A model generated the notes under the pieces. That model did no database searches. It worked only from the letters and a program-made list of their open reading frames with translations, and was not told where the DNA came from. The position numbers and the translations under genes are program-made. Shown piece after piece: positions 29,450 to 38,323 of a stretch of 64,000 bases of DNA (within the stretch, counting starts at the first letter, position 1; every line of letters begins with the position of its first letter). Source of the stretch: Nocardioides sp. InS609-2 (GTDB taxonomy: Bacteria; Actinomycetota; Actinomycetes; Propionibacteriales; Nocardioidaceae); contig NZ_CP060034.1 in the NCBI RefSeq assembly GCF_023208195.1, positions 4,216,001 to 4,280,000 on the forward strand, given 5' to 3'.

Positions 29450-30240
29450 AGCCGGCCTCCTTCGAAGGGCCCCGACACGTGCGGCGCGTGGTCGTGATGG
29501 TGGGGTACGGCGTGATGGTGGCTGTGGGACTCCCCGAACGCCGCGTCGTGCACCTCATGGTCGCCCAGCGGGGCGCCGTCGTAGGCCTTGCGGCCGTCGC
29601 GCATCACGACGGCCCGGTCGATCAGGGGCGCCATCGGACCGAGCTCGTGGGCGACGAGCACGATCGTCGCGCCCCGCTCCGAGAGCACCCGGAGCGTGTC
29701 GGCCAGCACCTGCTGGTTGGGCAGGTCTACGCCGGCGGTCGGCTCGTCGAGGAAGAACAGGTCGGGAGCGCCGGCGAGCGCCCGCGCGATCAGGGCCCGT
29801 TGCTGCTGTCCGCCGGACAGGGTCGAGACACCTCTCCGGGCTAGGTCGGCGAGGCCGACGACATCGAGCGCCTCGTCGATCGCGCGGCGGTCGGCGCGGG
29901 ATAGCGGTCGCATCAGCCGACGGTGCGTCAGCCGGCCGGCCGCCACCACCTCCCACACGGACGCAGGCACGCCGGTCGCGGCGCCGGTGCGCTGCGGCAC
30001 GAAGCCGACGCGCTGCCAGTCGGTGAACCTCGCCATCGGCGTGCCGAACAGTGACAGCGACCCCGACGTCAGCTCGCGCAACCCGGTGAGGGCTCGCACC
30101 AGCGTCGACTTGCCCGACCCGTTGGCGCCCATCAGCGCCACGAACTCACCGGTGCGCACGCTCAGGTCGATGCCGCGCAGGATCGGGCGACCGTCGATGG
30201 CGACACCGCCGTCAGTGAGCTCGATGGGATCGGTCAGCAT
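29446..30240 (-). CDS. znuC: Zinc ABC transporter ATP-binding protein
   Basis: 264 residues. Walker A GANGSGKSTLV, signature LSGGQQQRALIARAL, Walker B DLFFLDEPTAGVD. A His-rich tail (ESHSHHHAVPHHHDH) extends beyond the ATPase, in keeping with zinc. Starts within the end of znuA (7-nt overlap). Confidence 0.95.
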   Translation of the reverse strand: MLTDPIELTDGGVAIDGRPILRGIDLSVRTGEFVALMGANGSGKSTLVRALTGLRELTSGSLSLFGTPMARFTDWQRVGFVPQRTGAATGVPASVWEVVAAGRLTHRRLMRPLSRADRRAIDEALDVVGLADLARRGVSTLSGGQQQRALIARALAGAPDLFFLDEPTAGVDLPNQQVLADTLRVLSERGATIVLVAHELGPMAPLIDRAVVMRDGRKAYDGAPLGDHEVHDAAFGESHSHHHAVPHHHDHAPHVSGPFEGGRL

Positions 30241-31151
30241 CCGTTGGCCTTCTGCAGGGCGGCCAGGTTGGCGCGCATGATGGTCAGGTAGTCGTCATCG
30301 TCGTCCTCGGACGCGAGCCCTTCGAGCGGGTCGAGCGCATTGGTGACGATGCCGAGGTCCTTCGCCAGGCTGACCGAGGCCGCCGACGACGCGAGCGTCT
30401 CCGAGAACACCGTGGTGATGCCCTCGTCGGTGATCAACTGCTGCAGCCGCTGTACGTCGCCCGGTGTCGGCTCGGCGCCGGGTGTGAGGCCCGTGATGGG
30501 TTCGAGGTGCAGCCCGTACTTCCGCAGGTAGCCGAACGCGTCGTGCGAGACCACCACGGTGTCGCGCTCGCACGAAGCCAGGCCGGCGGTGTAGTCGCGG
30601 TCCAGGGTCTCCAGGTCGTGGCGCAATGCCGTCGCGTTCGCGTCGTACGTCGCCGCGCCGGCCGGGTCGACCTCGCCCAGGTCGCGGGCGATCGCGTCTC
30701 CCACGGCGGCCAGCCGCAACGGGTCCTGCCAGAAGTGCGGGTCGACGCCCCCGTGCTCGTGGTCGTCGTGTCCCTCTTCCTCGTGGTCGTGCTCCTCGAA
30801 CGGCAGCAGGTCGGCCACCCCGGTCACGTCGAGCACCCGGCCCCCGGCGTTGACCTCGACCGAGTCGTCGACCTGCGGTTGGAAGCCCTTCTCGACGATC
30901 ACCAGGTCGGCCGCGGTCAGCAGGGCGGTCTGCCGGACCGACAACGCGAGGTCGTGCGGCTCCTGGCCGGGTCTGGTGAGGTTGTCGACGGTGATCCCGC
31001 CCCCGCCCACGCGCGCCGCGGCGTACTCCAGTGGGTAGAACGCCGCGGCGACCTGCACTCCCTCGGTGTCGCTGGCGGAGAAGGCAGCACACGAAGAGAG
31101 CAGGACGCCACCGGCAAGGACCGTGGCGAGCGTGAGGGAGCGGGACTTCAT
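30234..31151 (-). CDS. znuA: Zinc-binding lipoprotein of the ABC transporter
   Basis: 305 residues. The signal ends VLLSSC, giving a lipid-anchored protein. Cluster A-I substrate-binding fold with metal-ligand region GQEPHDLALSV, the acidic His loop EEHDHEEEGHDDHEHGGVDPHFW (characteristic of ZnuA, split here only by the binding motif), and VVSHDAFGYL. The ATG abuts the first Zur box, so binding would occlude the transcription or translation start. First gene of znuACB-zur. Confidence 0.95.
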   Translation of the reverse strand: MKSRSLTLATVLAGGVLLSSCAAFSASDTEGVQVAAAFYPLEYAAARVGGGGITVDNLTRPGQEPHDLALSVRQTALLTAADLVIVEKGFQPQVDDSVEVNAGGRVLDVTGVADLLPFEEHDHEEEGHDDHEHGGVDPHFWQDPLRLAAVGDAIARDLGEVDPAGAATYDANATALRHDLETLDRDYTAGLASCERDTVVVSHDAFGYLRKYGLHLEPITGLTPGAEPTPGDVQRLQQLITDEGITTVFSETLASSAASVSLAKDLGIVTNALDPLEGLASEDDDDDYLTIMRANLAALQKANGC

Positions 31152-31165
31152 GAGAATGATTCTCA
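31151..31165 (-). promoter_or_regulatory. Zur box 1 (znuA-proximal)
   Basis: TGAGAATGATTCTCA, a perfect 7-1-7 palindrome close to the actinobacterial Zur consensus (TGAAAATGATTTTCA type). It touches the znuA start codon. Confidence 0.85.
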
Positions 31166-31170
31166 AACAG

Positions 31171-31187
31171 TTGAGAATCATTGTCAA
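31171..31187. promoter_or_regulatory. Zur box 2 (shared intergenic site)
   Basis: TTGAGAATCATTGTCAA, an imperfect palindrome of the same type, 5 bp from box 1. Its right half overlaps TTGTCA (31181-31186), a possible -35 for the divergent gene at 31212, which has a -10 TACTGG at 31202-31207. Confidence 0.75.
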
Positions 31188-31211
31188 CTGGACTTGGGCC
31201 ATACTGGCGCC

Positions 31212-31532
31212 GTGCTGGTCGTGAACAGGTTCCGTGTGCCCGAGTCGGACCGTGAGACGTTCCGCGTCGACCTCGAGCAGGCCCGCGCCGCGCTGGCCGA
31301 GCGACCCGGCTACCTTCACGGCGTCGTCGGCCGCAACGTCGACGACCCCGAGCTGTGGGTGCTGACCACCCAGTGGGAGCACGTCGGCGCCTACCGCCGC
31401 GCGCTCTCGGCGTACGACGTCAAGCTGCACGCCGTACCCCTGCTGAGCCGCGCCATCGACGAGCCCAGTGCCTTCGAGGTCGTCGAGCCTGGAGGCGACC
31501 TCAATATCCACTCGGCACGCTCGTTAGGCTGA
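31212..31532 (+). CDS. Antibiotic biosynthesis monooxygenase (ABM) domain protein
   Basis: 106 residues from GTG 31212. A compact ferredoxin-like ABM fold ([37 protein letters not shown]), as in small quinone monooxygenases or heme-degrading-like proteins; the catalytic type cannot be set from sequence alone. The GTG lies 5 nt after TACTGG, so the transcript is probably leaderless. The -35 region overlaps Zur box 2, so zinc control is possible. Confidence 0.8.
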   Translation: MLVVNRFRVPESDRETFRVDLEQARAALAERPGYLHGVVGRNVDDPELWVLTTQWEHVGAYRRALSAYDVKLHAVPLLSRAIDEPSAFEVVEPGGDLNIHSARSLG

Positions 31533-31581
31533 CCGTTCCCGGACCGGCAGCCAGCCGGCCTGTTTCGAAAGTGAGCCACCG

Positions 31582-32994
<1,413 letters not shown>

Positions 32995-33020
32995 CAGCCG
33001 GGTGGCTGCACAATGACCGC

Positions 33021-33620
33021 ATGACGGTCCGCACGCTCGCCCTCGCCCTGGTGGTCACGTTCGCGCTGACGGCCTGCTCGGGCGGGGGCGACGAGTCGAT
33101 AGAGCCCGGCTCGCCGTCGGTCGCCGGTACGCCGACCAGCACGCCCGAGCCCGCCACGACTACGGCGACGACGACTGCCCCGGGCACCACGCTGGCGCTG
33201 GGGGAGTCCGGCACCGTTGCCTGGCAGGTCGATGCCGAGACGACCGGCACCGTCGACCTGGTCGTCTCGCAGGTCCAGCGCAAGGGGCGGAAGGTGCTGG
33301 CCGGCTGGGTGCCCGAGGACCAGATCGCCGATGCCATGCCCTACTTCGTGCGCGCGAGCGTCACCAACGCCGGCGAGACCGAGCTCGGCGGTGCCGCCCT
33401 GCCGCTCTACCTCAGGGACGTGAGCGGGGTGCTGACCCCGGCAGCAACGTTCGGCAGCGACTTCACGCGCTGCCCTTCGACGCCACTGCCGGAGTCGTTC
33501 GCTCCCGGTGAGTCGGCAGACATCTGCCTCGTCTACACCCTCGCGCCGAAGGTCGCGCCCGACGCGATGACATTCCAGCCGACGAGCACCGAGCTCGGGG
33601 TGGCCTGGCGGGTGGGGTGA
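33021..33620 (+). CDS. Lipoprotein of unknown function
   Basis: 199 residues. The signal ends ALTAC (lipidated Cys at about residue 19), then a Thr/Pro/Ala linker to about residue 55. The remainder is a beta-rich domain with FTRCPSTPLPESF and a second Cys, reminiscent of DUF4352-like extracellular domains. A CACAAT element 6 nt before the ATG suggests a leaderless start. No function assigned. Confidence 0.72.
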   Translation: MTVRTLALALVVTFALTACSGGGDESIEPGSPSVAGTPTSTPEPATTTATTTAPGTTLALGESGTVAWQVDAETTGTVDLVVSQVQRKGRKVLAGWVPEDQIADAMPYFVRASVTNAGETELGGAALPLYLRDVSGVLTPAATFGSDFTRCPSTPLPESFAPGESADICLVYTLAPKVAPDAMTFQPTSTELGVAWRVG

Positions 33621-33751
33621 GCCGGGCTGCCGAACAGTCGGCAGGTTTCCGGCCGAAATTCATGTGGACTGTTCGGTAGCGGGCCACGTCTGGTCGACAA
33701 CACCATCGCTCGATTTCCGGACCTCCGGGCCTGGCGCCGACAATGGATCCC

Positions 33752-34888
33752 ATGACCCTCTCCGCAGGCCTGACTCTTGGCCCGCTGACCGTGCCCGTCC
33801 CGGTGGTGCTCGCGCCGATGGCCGGCATCACCAACGCGGCGTACCGGCGCGTCTGCGCGGAGCAGGGCGCGGGCCTCTACGTGTGCGAGATGATCACCTC
33901 GCGAGGCCTGGTTGAGCGTGATGAGACGACCTTGAAGATGCTCGTCTTCGACGAGCTCGAGACCACGCGGTCGGTGCAGCTCTACGGCACCGACCCCGTC
34001 TACATCGGCAAGGCCGCCGAGATCCTCTGCGCCGAGTTCGGGGTCGACCACATCGACCTGAACTTCGGCTGCCCGGTGCCCAAGGTCACCCGCAAGGGCG
34101 GCGGAGGTGCGCTGCCGTGGAAGCGCGGCCTGCTCGCCGAGATCCTGACCTCCGCGGTGGCCGCCGCGACGCCGTACGACGTGCCCGTCACGATGAAGAC
34201 CCGGAAGGGCCTCGACGACGACCACCTCACCTACCTCGACGCCGGGCGGATCGCCCAGGAGACCGGCGTGACCGCGATCGCCCTGCACGGGCGCACCGTC
34301 CAGCAGGCCTACTCCGGTGAAGCCGACTGGGACGCCATCGCCCGGCTCGTGGAGCACGTCGACATCCCGGTGCTCGGCAACGGCGACATCTGGGAGGCGG
34401 CGGACGCGCTGCGCATGGTCGAGCAGACCGGTGTCGCCGGTGTGGTCGTCGGGCGCGGCTGCCTGGGGCGGCCGTGGCTGTTCCGCGACCTCGCGGCAGC
34501 GTTCCGCGGCGAGACCGTGGCGACGCTGCCCGACCTCGGTGAGGTGCGCGCGATGATGCGCCGGCACGCCGAGCTGCTCAGCGAGCACATGGGGGAGGAG
34601 CGGGGCTGCAAGGAGTTCCGCAAGCACGTGTCGTGGTACCTCAAGGGCTTCGCCGCCGGCGGTCCGCTGCGGCACTCGCTGGCCCTGGTCGACTCGCTCG
34701 CAGCCCTCGACGAGCTGCTCGCCGAGCTCGACGGCGACGAGCCGTTCCCGGTGTCTGCGCTCGGCCTGCCGCGGGGCCGGCAGGGCGCTCCGCGCAAGCG
34801 CGTCGTCGTACCGGAGGGGTGGCTCGACGACACCGACGGCAGCGGCGCGCACGTCCCGGAGGACACCTCGGAGACGACCGGGGGATAA
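33752..34888 (+). CDS. dusB: tRNA-dihydrouridine synthase (DusB-type)
   Basis: 378 residues. FMN-binding TIM barrel with VVLAPMAGITNAAYRR, the catalytic Cys in DLNFGCPVPKVTRKGGG, HGRTVQQAYSG and VVGRGCLGRPW. Reduces uridine to dihydrouridine in tRNA. ATG 33752 is preferred over ATG 33743 because GACAAT (33739-33744) looks like a -10 box, which makes the transcript start at about 33751. Confidence 0.94.
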   Translation: MTLSAGLTLGPLTVPVPVVLAPMAGITNAAYRRVCAEQGAGLYVCEMITSRGLVERDETTLKMLVFDELETTRSVQLYGTDPVYIGKAAEILCAEFGVDHIDLNFGCPVPKVTRKGGGGALPWKRGLLAEILTSAVAAATPYDVPVTMKTRKGLDDDHLTYLDAGRIAQETGVTAIALHGRTVQQAYSGEADWDAIARLVEHVDIPVLGNGDIWEAADALRMVEQTGVAGVVVGRGCLGRPWLFRDLAAAFRGETVATLPDLGEVRAMMRRHAELLSEHMGEERGCKEFRKHVSWYLKGFAAGGPLRHSLALVDSLAALDELLAELDGDEPFPVSALGLPRGRQGAPRKRVVVPEGWLDDTDGSGAHVPEDTSETTGG

Positions 34889-34957
34889 CGGTCCGGTCAC
34901 GCCATTATCACGAACGGGTGACGGAAGACACCCCCAGTTCGGGTCGCAGAAATGCAG

Positions 34958-34973
34958 ACACCCGCAGGGGTGT
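34958..34973 (+). terminator. Hairpin downstream of dusB
   Basis: ACACCC-GCAG-GGGTGT, a 6-bp stem followed by TGTGTTTGAC. A second weak stem (GGGTG/CACCC) lies just upstream. Either a dusB terminator or part of the leader of the next gene. Confidence 0.4.
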
Positions 34974-35068
34974 GTGTTTGACTCTTCAATCGCGGCCTTC
35001 CGCTCGCCTTCATTCGCATCGTGGAGGGTCGCGTTCCCCCGAGTCAGCAACAGCAAAGGATCAGCGCT

Positions 35069-35959
35069 GTGGCACAACATCGCCACAAGCGGGAAGCCAA
35101 TGCACGACGCGTTCCCCGCATCCCCCGTCTCTCGCAATTTCCCCGTATCCCCAGGTCAGCCCTCGTGGCCGCGCCGATCGCCGTCGTGGCGACCGCTTCC
35201 GCAGTGACCTTCGGCGTCGTCGCCGCCCAGCCGGACGCGGGCCGAGACCTGATGGCGTCGTCCGGTTTCCAGGCGTCCGTCGGTGGCTCCGGCGCCCGTG
35301 GCCCCGTCGTCACCCGTGGCTCGTCCCGGATGGCCAAGGCCGAGAAGCAGATCGACGCCGCTCGCCAGGAGATCAAGGCCACCAACGTCGCGGTCCGCAA
35401 CGCCGACACCAAGCTGTGGACCACCGAGGAGCTCAACCTCTGGAGCGGTCCCGGCCGGGACGACGTCCGGCTCGGTGTGGTCAAGCCCAGCAAGCAGGTG
35501 CTCGTCACGGGGCGCGAGCAGGGCGAGCGCGAGGAGATCGTCGTCGACGGCGACGCCCTCTGGGTCTCGAGCGGCTACCTCGACGACGAGGAGCCCGTTG
35601 CGGGCATCGGCGGCAGCTGCACCAACGGCACCAGCGTCCCGAGCGGCGTCTCGCCCAACATCGCCAAGGTCCACGCCGCCGTCTGCGCGGCCTTCCCGCA
35701 GATCACCACCTACGGCACGTTCCGTGGCGACGGCGAGCACGCTCAGGGCCGAGCAGTCGACATCATGGTCAGCGGCGCCACCGGCTGGGACGTCGCGAAC
35801 TTCGTGCGGGCCCACTACGCAGAACTCGGCGTCGAGTACCTCATCCACGCCCAGAAGATCTGGTCCGTCGAGCGCGGCGGCGAGGGCTGGCGCGGGATGT
35901 CCGACCGGGGGTCGATCACGGCCAACCACTACGACCACGTGCACGTCACGACCTACTGA
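35069..35959 (+). CDS. Secreted SH3-like / ARB_07466-type cell-wall hydrolase candidate
   Basis: 296 residues from GTG 35069, AAAGGA upstream. A basic N-terminus leads into one membrane/signal helix (about 30-52). A coiled segment and an SH3-like domain (LWTTEELNLWSGPGRDD to WVSSGYLDDEE) follow. The C-terminal domain (about 190-296) has TYGTFRGDGEHAQGRAVDIM and ANHYDHVHV. The two His/Asp motifs look like the metal ligands of peptidase M15/ARB_07466-like domains, suggesting peptidoglycan cleavage. Its stop lies exactly at the edge of a duplicated segment (see 35959-36057). Confidence 0.78.
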   Translation: MAQHRHKREANARRVPRIPRLSQFPRIPRSALVAAPIAVVATASAVTFGVVAAQPDAGRDLMASSGFQASVGGSGARGPVVTRGSSRMAKAEKQIDAARQEIKATNVAVRNADTKLWTTEELNLWSGPGRDDVRLGVVKPSKQVLVTGREQGEREEIVVDGDALWVSSGYLDDEEPVAGIGGSCTNGTSVPSGVSPNIAKVHAAVCAAFPQITTYGTFRGDGEHAQGRAVDIMVSGATGWDVANFVRAHYAELGVEYLIHAQKIWSVERGGEGWRGMSDRGSITANHYDHVHVTTY

Positions 35960-36057
35960 TCCAGCGCCGTCCCGCGACCCCGTCCCCGGGCACCCGCTAC
36001 CTCGGCGCCGATGACACGGCATCAGGAATCACGGATCGACGCCCGCTACGACGACGC
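35959..36057 (+). repeat. Direct repeat, copy A (truncated dgt 5' end)
   Basis: About 99 nt, roughly 92% identical to 36539-36637, which is the upstream region and first codons of dgt. Copy A starts at the final base of the hydrolase stop codon. Confidence 0.9.
36011..36057 (+). pseudogene. 5' fragment of dgt
   Basis: Starts ATG 36011 and encodes the same first residues as the real gene (MTRHQESRIDARYDDA against MTQHQESRIDARYDDA), then diverges and ends in an unrelated tail. A remnant of duplication. Confidence 0.75.
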
Positions 36058-36086
36058 ACCGGGGCCGCAGTCGCGCGCGGTCCTTA

Positions 36087-36293
36087 TCAATGACGAGGAA
36101 TTCGCTGCTGCAGTCTCGACGAGAACGTCGTGACCCATGCGGCTGCGAACACGAACGTCGCAATGAGAGCGACGAGGACAAGCTTCTCGACGCCGCCGGT
36201 CTCCCGGGATCCGATTGCGATGACGAGCGAGACAGTCAGCATCGCGAGCACCAGAATCAGCAACACTCTGACCAAGCGGATCAACATGACCAT
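36087..36293 (-). CDS. Small two-helix membrane protein
   Basis: 68 residues from ATG 36293 (ATG 36287 also possible). Two hydrophobic helices (LIRLVRVLLILVLAMLTVSL and LVLVALIATFVFAAAWVTTF) are joined by a short polar loop, with a basic C-terminus. It lies, antisense, inside the segment bounded by the two dgt-end repeats. No known family. Confidence 0.6.
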   Translation of the reverse strand: MVMLIRLVRVLLILVLAMLTVSLVIAIGSRETGGVEKLVLVALIATFVFAAAWVTTFSSRLQQRIPRH

Positions 36294-36538
36294 CTCGTGA
36301 GAGTACGCCGGGCGGAGTCGCCTGGCCAGAAGCTCAGCGACACGGCATCCGCAACTCAAGCAAGAGTGGCGCTCCTCGAACTCTTCCGCCTCAACGACCT
36401 CACGAGATGCAACAAGGAGGTCCCTTCGATCGCTGGCACCTCTCGCGCCCGTCACCGGAGGGGCTGGAACGACCCGGCTGCAGGTGAGCACCTGTCCGGC
36501 ATGGCGCTCGTCAGTTCGAACACCCGACTCCGCCGGTA

Positions 36539-36637
36539 TCCAGCGCCGTCGCGCAACCCCGTCCCCGGCACGCGCTAGCCTCGGCGCCGATGACACAGCA
36601 TCAGGAATCACGGATCGACGCCCGCTACGACGACGCC
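36539..36637 (+). repeat. Direct repeat, copy B (dgt promoter and 5' end)
   Basis: The functional partner of copy A. It contains TAGCCT (36576-36581), a -10 candidate 8 nt before the dgt ATG; copy A has TACCTC at that place. Confidence 0.9.
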
Positions 36638-37873
36638 GCCCGTGAGCGCATCGTCGTCGAGCCGCCCAAGCGCGTCGACGCGCCGGCGCGGCAGCCGTTC
36701 GAGCGCGACCGGGCCCGCGTCGTACACGCTGCGGCGAGCCGTCGGCTGGCCGCCAAGACCCAGGTGGTCGGCCCGCAGACCGACGACTTCGTGCGCAATC
36801 GGCTCACCCACAGCCTCGAGGTCGCTCAGGTCGCCCGCGACCTCGCCCGGGCGCTGGGTTGCGACCCCGACCTGGCCGAGACCGCCGCGCTGGCGCACGA
36901 TCTCGGCCACCCGCCCTTCGGCCACAACGGCGAGCGCGCGCTGGCCGAGCACGCTGTCGGGTGCGGGGGCTTCGAGGGCAACGCGCAAACCCTGCGCCTG
37001 CTGACCCGGCTCGAGGCCAAGACGTTCGACGCCGACGGTCACAGCGTCGGTCTCAACCTCACCCGGGCAACGCTCGACGCCTGCACCAAGTACCCCTGGG
37101 GTCGCGAGCTCGCCGAGGATCCGCACGGCGTGCACGGTGACGGGTCGCCGCGGCTGGTCGTGAAGTTCGGCGTCTACGACGACGACCGGCCGGTCTTCGA
37201 CTGGGTCCGCCGTGACATCGAAGGCAGGCAGAAGTGCCTCGAGGCACAGGTGATGGACCTCGCCGACGATGTCGCCTACTCCGTGCACGATGTCGAGGAC
37301 GGCATCGTCGCTGGCAAGATCGACCTCACCGCGCTCGACCGGCCGGCGCTGTGGGAGCGGGTGCGTGGGTGGTACCTCCCGCACTCCACCGACGATGAGC
37401 TCGACGACGTACTCGACGGCATGCGGCTCCAGGCCAGCTGGCCCACCACGCCGTACGACGGCAGCCGGCGCGCGATGGCCGCACTCAAGAACCTCACCAG
37501 TGACCTGATCGGGCGGTTCTGCGGCGCCGTGCAGGAGGCGACGTTCGCGGCCGGCGACGGCCCGTTCGTGCGGTACGACGCCCGGCTGGAGGTGCCCGCG
37601 CGCACGCGCCTGGAGATCGGGGTGCTCAAGGGCGTCGCCGCCCACTACGTCATGAGCACCGACGACCGGGTGGCGCTGATGGTGCGCCAGCGCGAGCTGC
37701 TGGCCGAACTCGTCGAGGCCTTCCTCCGTTGTGGCCCCGACGAGCTCGACCGCCCGTTCGCCGACGACTGGCGCGCCGCCGCCGACGATGCCGCGAGGCG
37801 CCGCGTGGTCATCGACCAGGTCGCCTCACTCGGCGACGCGAGCGCGGTCGCGCGTCACCGAGCCTTGACCTGA
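36590..37873 (+). CDS. dgt: Deoxyguanosinetriphosphate triphosphohydrolase-like protein
   Basis: 427 residues. HD-domain dNTPase: NRLTHSLEVAQVAR, the HD pair in ALAHDLGHPPFGHNGE, and a distal Asp in VMDLADDVAYSVHDVED. It converts dNTPs to deoxynucleosides and triphosphate. Located directly before dnaG, as in mycobacteria. Its first 16 codons and promoter are duplicated 580 bp upstream. Confidence 0.94.
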   Translation: MTQHQESRIDARYDDAARERIVVEPPKRVDAPARQPFERDRARVVHAAASRRLAAKTQVVGPQTDDFVRNRLTHSLEVAQVARDLARALGCDPDLAETAALAHDLGHPPFGHNGERALAEHAVGCGGFEGNAQTLRLLTRLEAKTFDADGHSVGLNLTRATLDACTKYPWGRELAEDPHGVHGDGSPRLVVKFGVYDDDRPVFDWVRRDIEGRQKCLEAQVMDLADDVAYSVHDVEDGIVAGKIDLTALDRPALWERVRGWYLPHSTDDELDDVLDGMRLQASWPTTPYDGSRRAMAALKNLTSDLIGRFCGAVQEATFAAGDGPFVRYDARLEVPARTRLEIGVLKGVAAHYVMSTDDRVALMVRQRELLAELVEAFLRCGPDELDRPFADDWRAAADDAARRRVVIDQVASLGDASAVARHRALT

Positions 37874-37874
37874 C

Positions 37875-38186
37875 TCAGGGCAGGTCGCCCTGCGGGTACG
37901 GGTTGTCCTGGCGCGCGGTGCTGTCGGGGTTGAGCTGGTCGACCGGGGCGCTGCCCGACGGCTTCACCTTCTCGGCCGCGGCGGAGGCGGCACCCTTCAC
38001 CTTCTCGGTCATGACCGGCGCCTTCTCGCGCGCCACATCGGCCGCCTGGTGCGCCTTCTCCTGCACAGTCGGGTTGTCCTTCACCTTGCGCGCGGCGCCA
38101 CGGATCTGGTCGTAGCGCTCGCGGCCGGCCTTGGTCCCGAGCACGTACCCGATTCCTCCGGCGATCAACAGCATGAGCTTCTTCAT
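37875..38186 (-). CDS. YtxH-like small protein
   Basis: 103 residues from ATG 38186, GGGAGG upstream. An N-terminal hydrophobic helix (MKKLMLLIAGGIGYVLGTKA) with GRERYDQIRG is typical of YtxH proteins. An Ala/Lys/Glu-rich amphipathic stretch and a polar tail follow. Probably membrane-anchored and stress-related in other bacteria; role here unknown. Sits between dgt and dnaG, convergent with dgt. Confidence 0.7.
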   Translation of the reverse strand: MKKLMLLIAGGIGYVLGTKAGRERYDQIRGAARKVKDNPTVQEKAHQAADVAREKAPVMTEKVKGAASAAAEKVKPSGSAPVDQLNPDSTARQDNPYPQGDLP

Positions 38187-38323
38187 GTGATCCCTCCCAT
38201 CGTGATCGTGCGTGATCGTCCACACTGCCTCATGGGAGAGCGTCGCGGAACACACATAGGGGTGAATCGGTTGCCTGTGGAGCGGCCGACCGCGGTGCCC
38301 GGCGCGGCCGTAGACTCCGCGAC

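Noticed and set aside
34889..35068. Possible c-di-AMP (ydaO) riboswitch before the cell-wall hydrolase gene
   Set aside because: Such hydrolases often carry one, but the conserved GGGGA and GGUGAA-type blocks were not found; only short hairpins are present.
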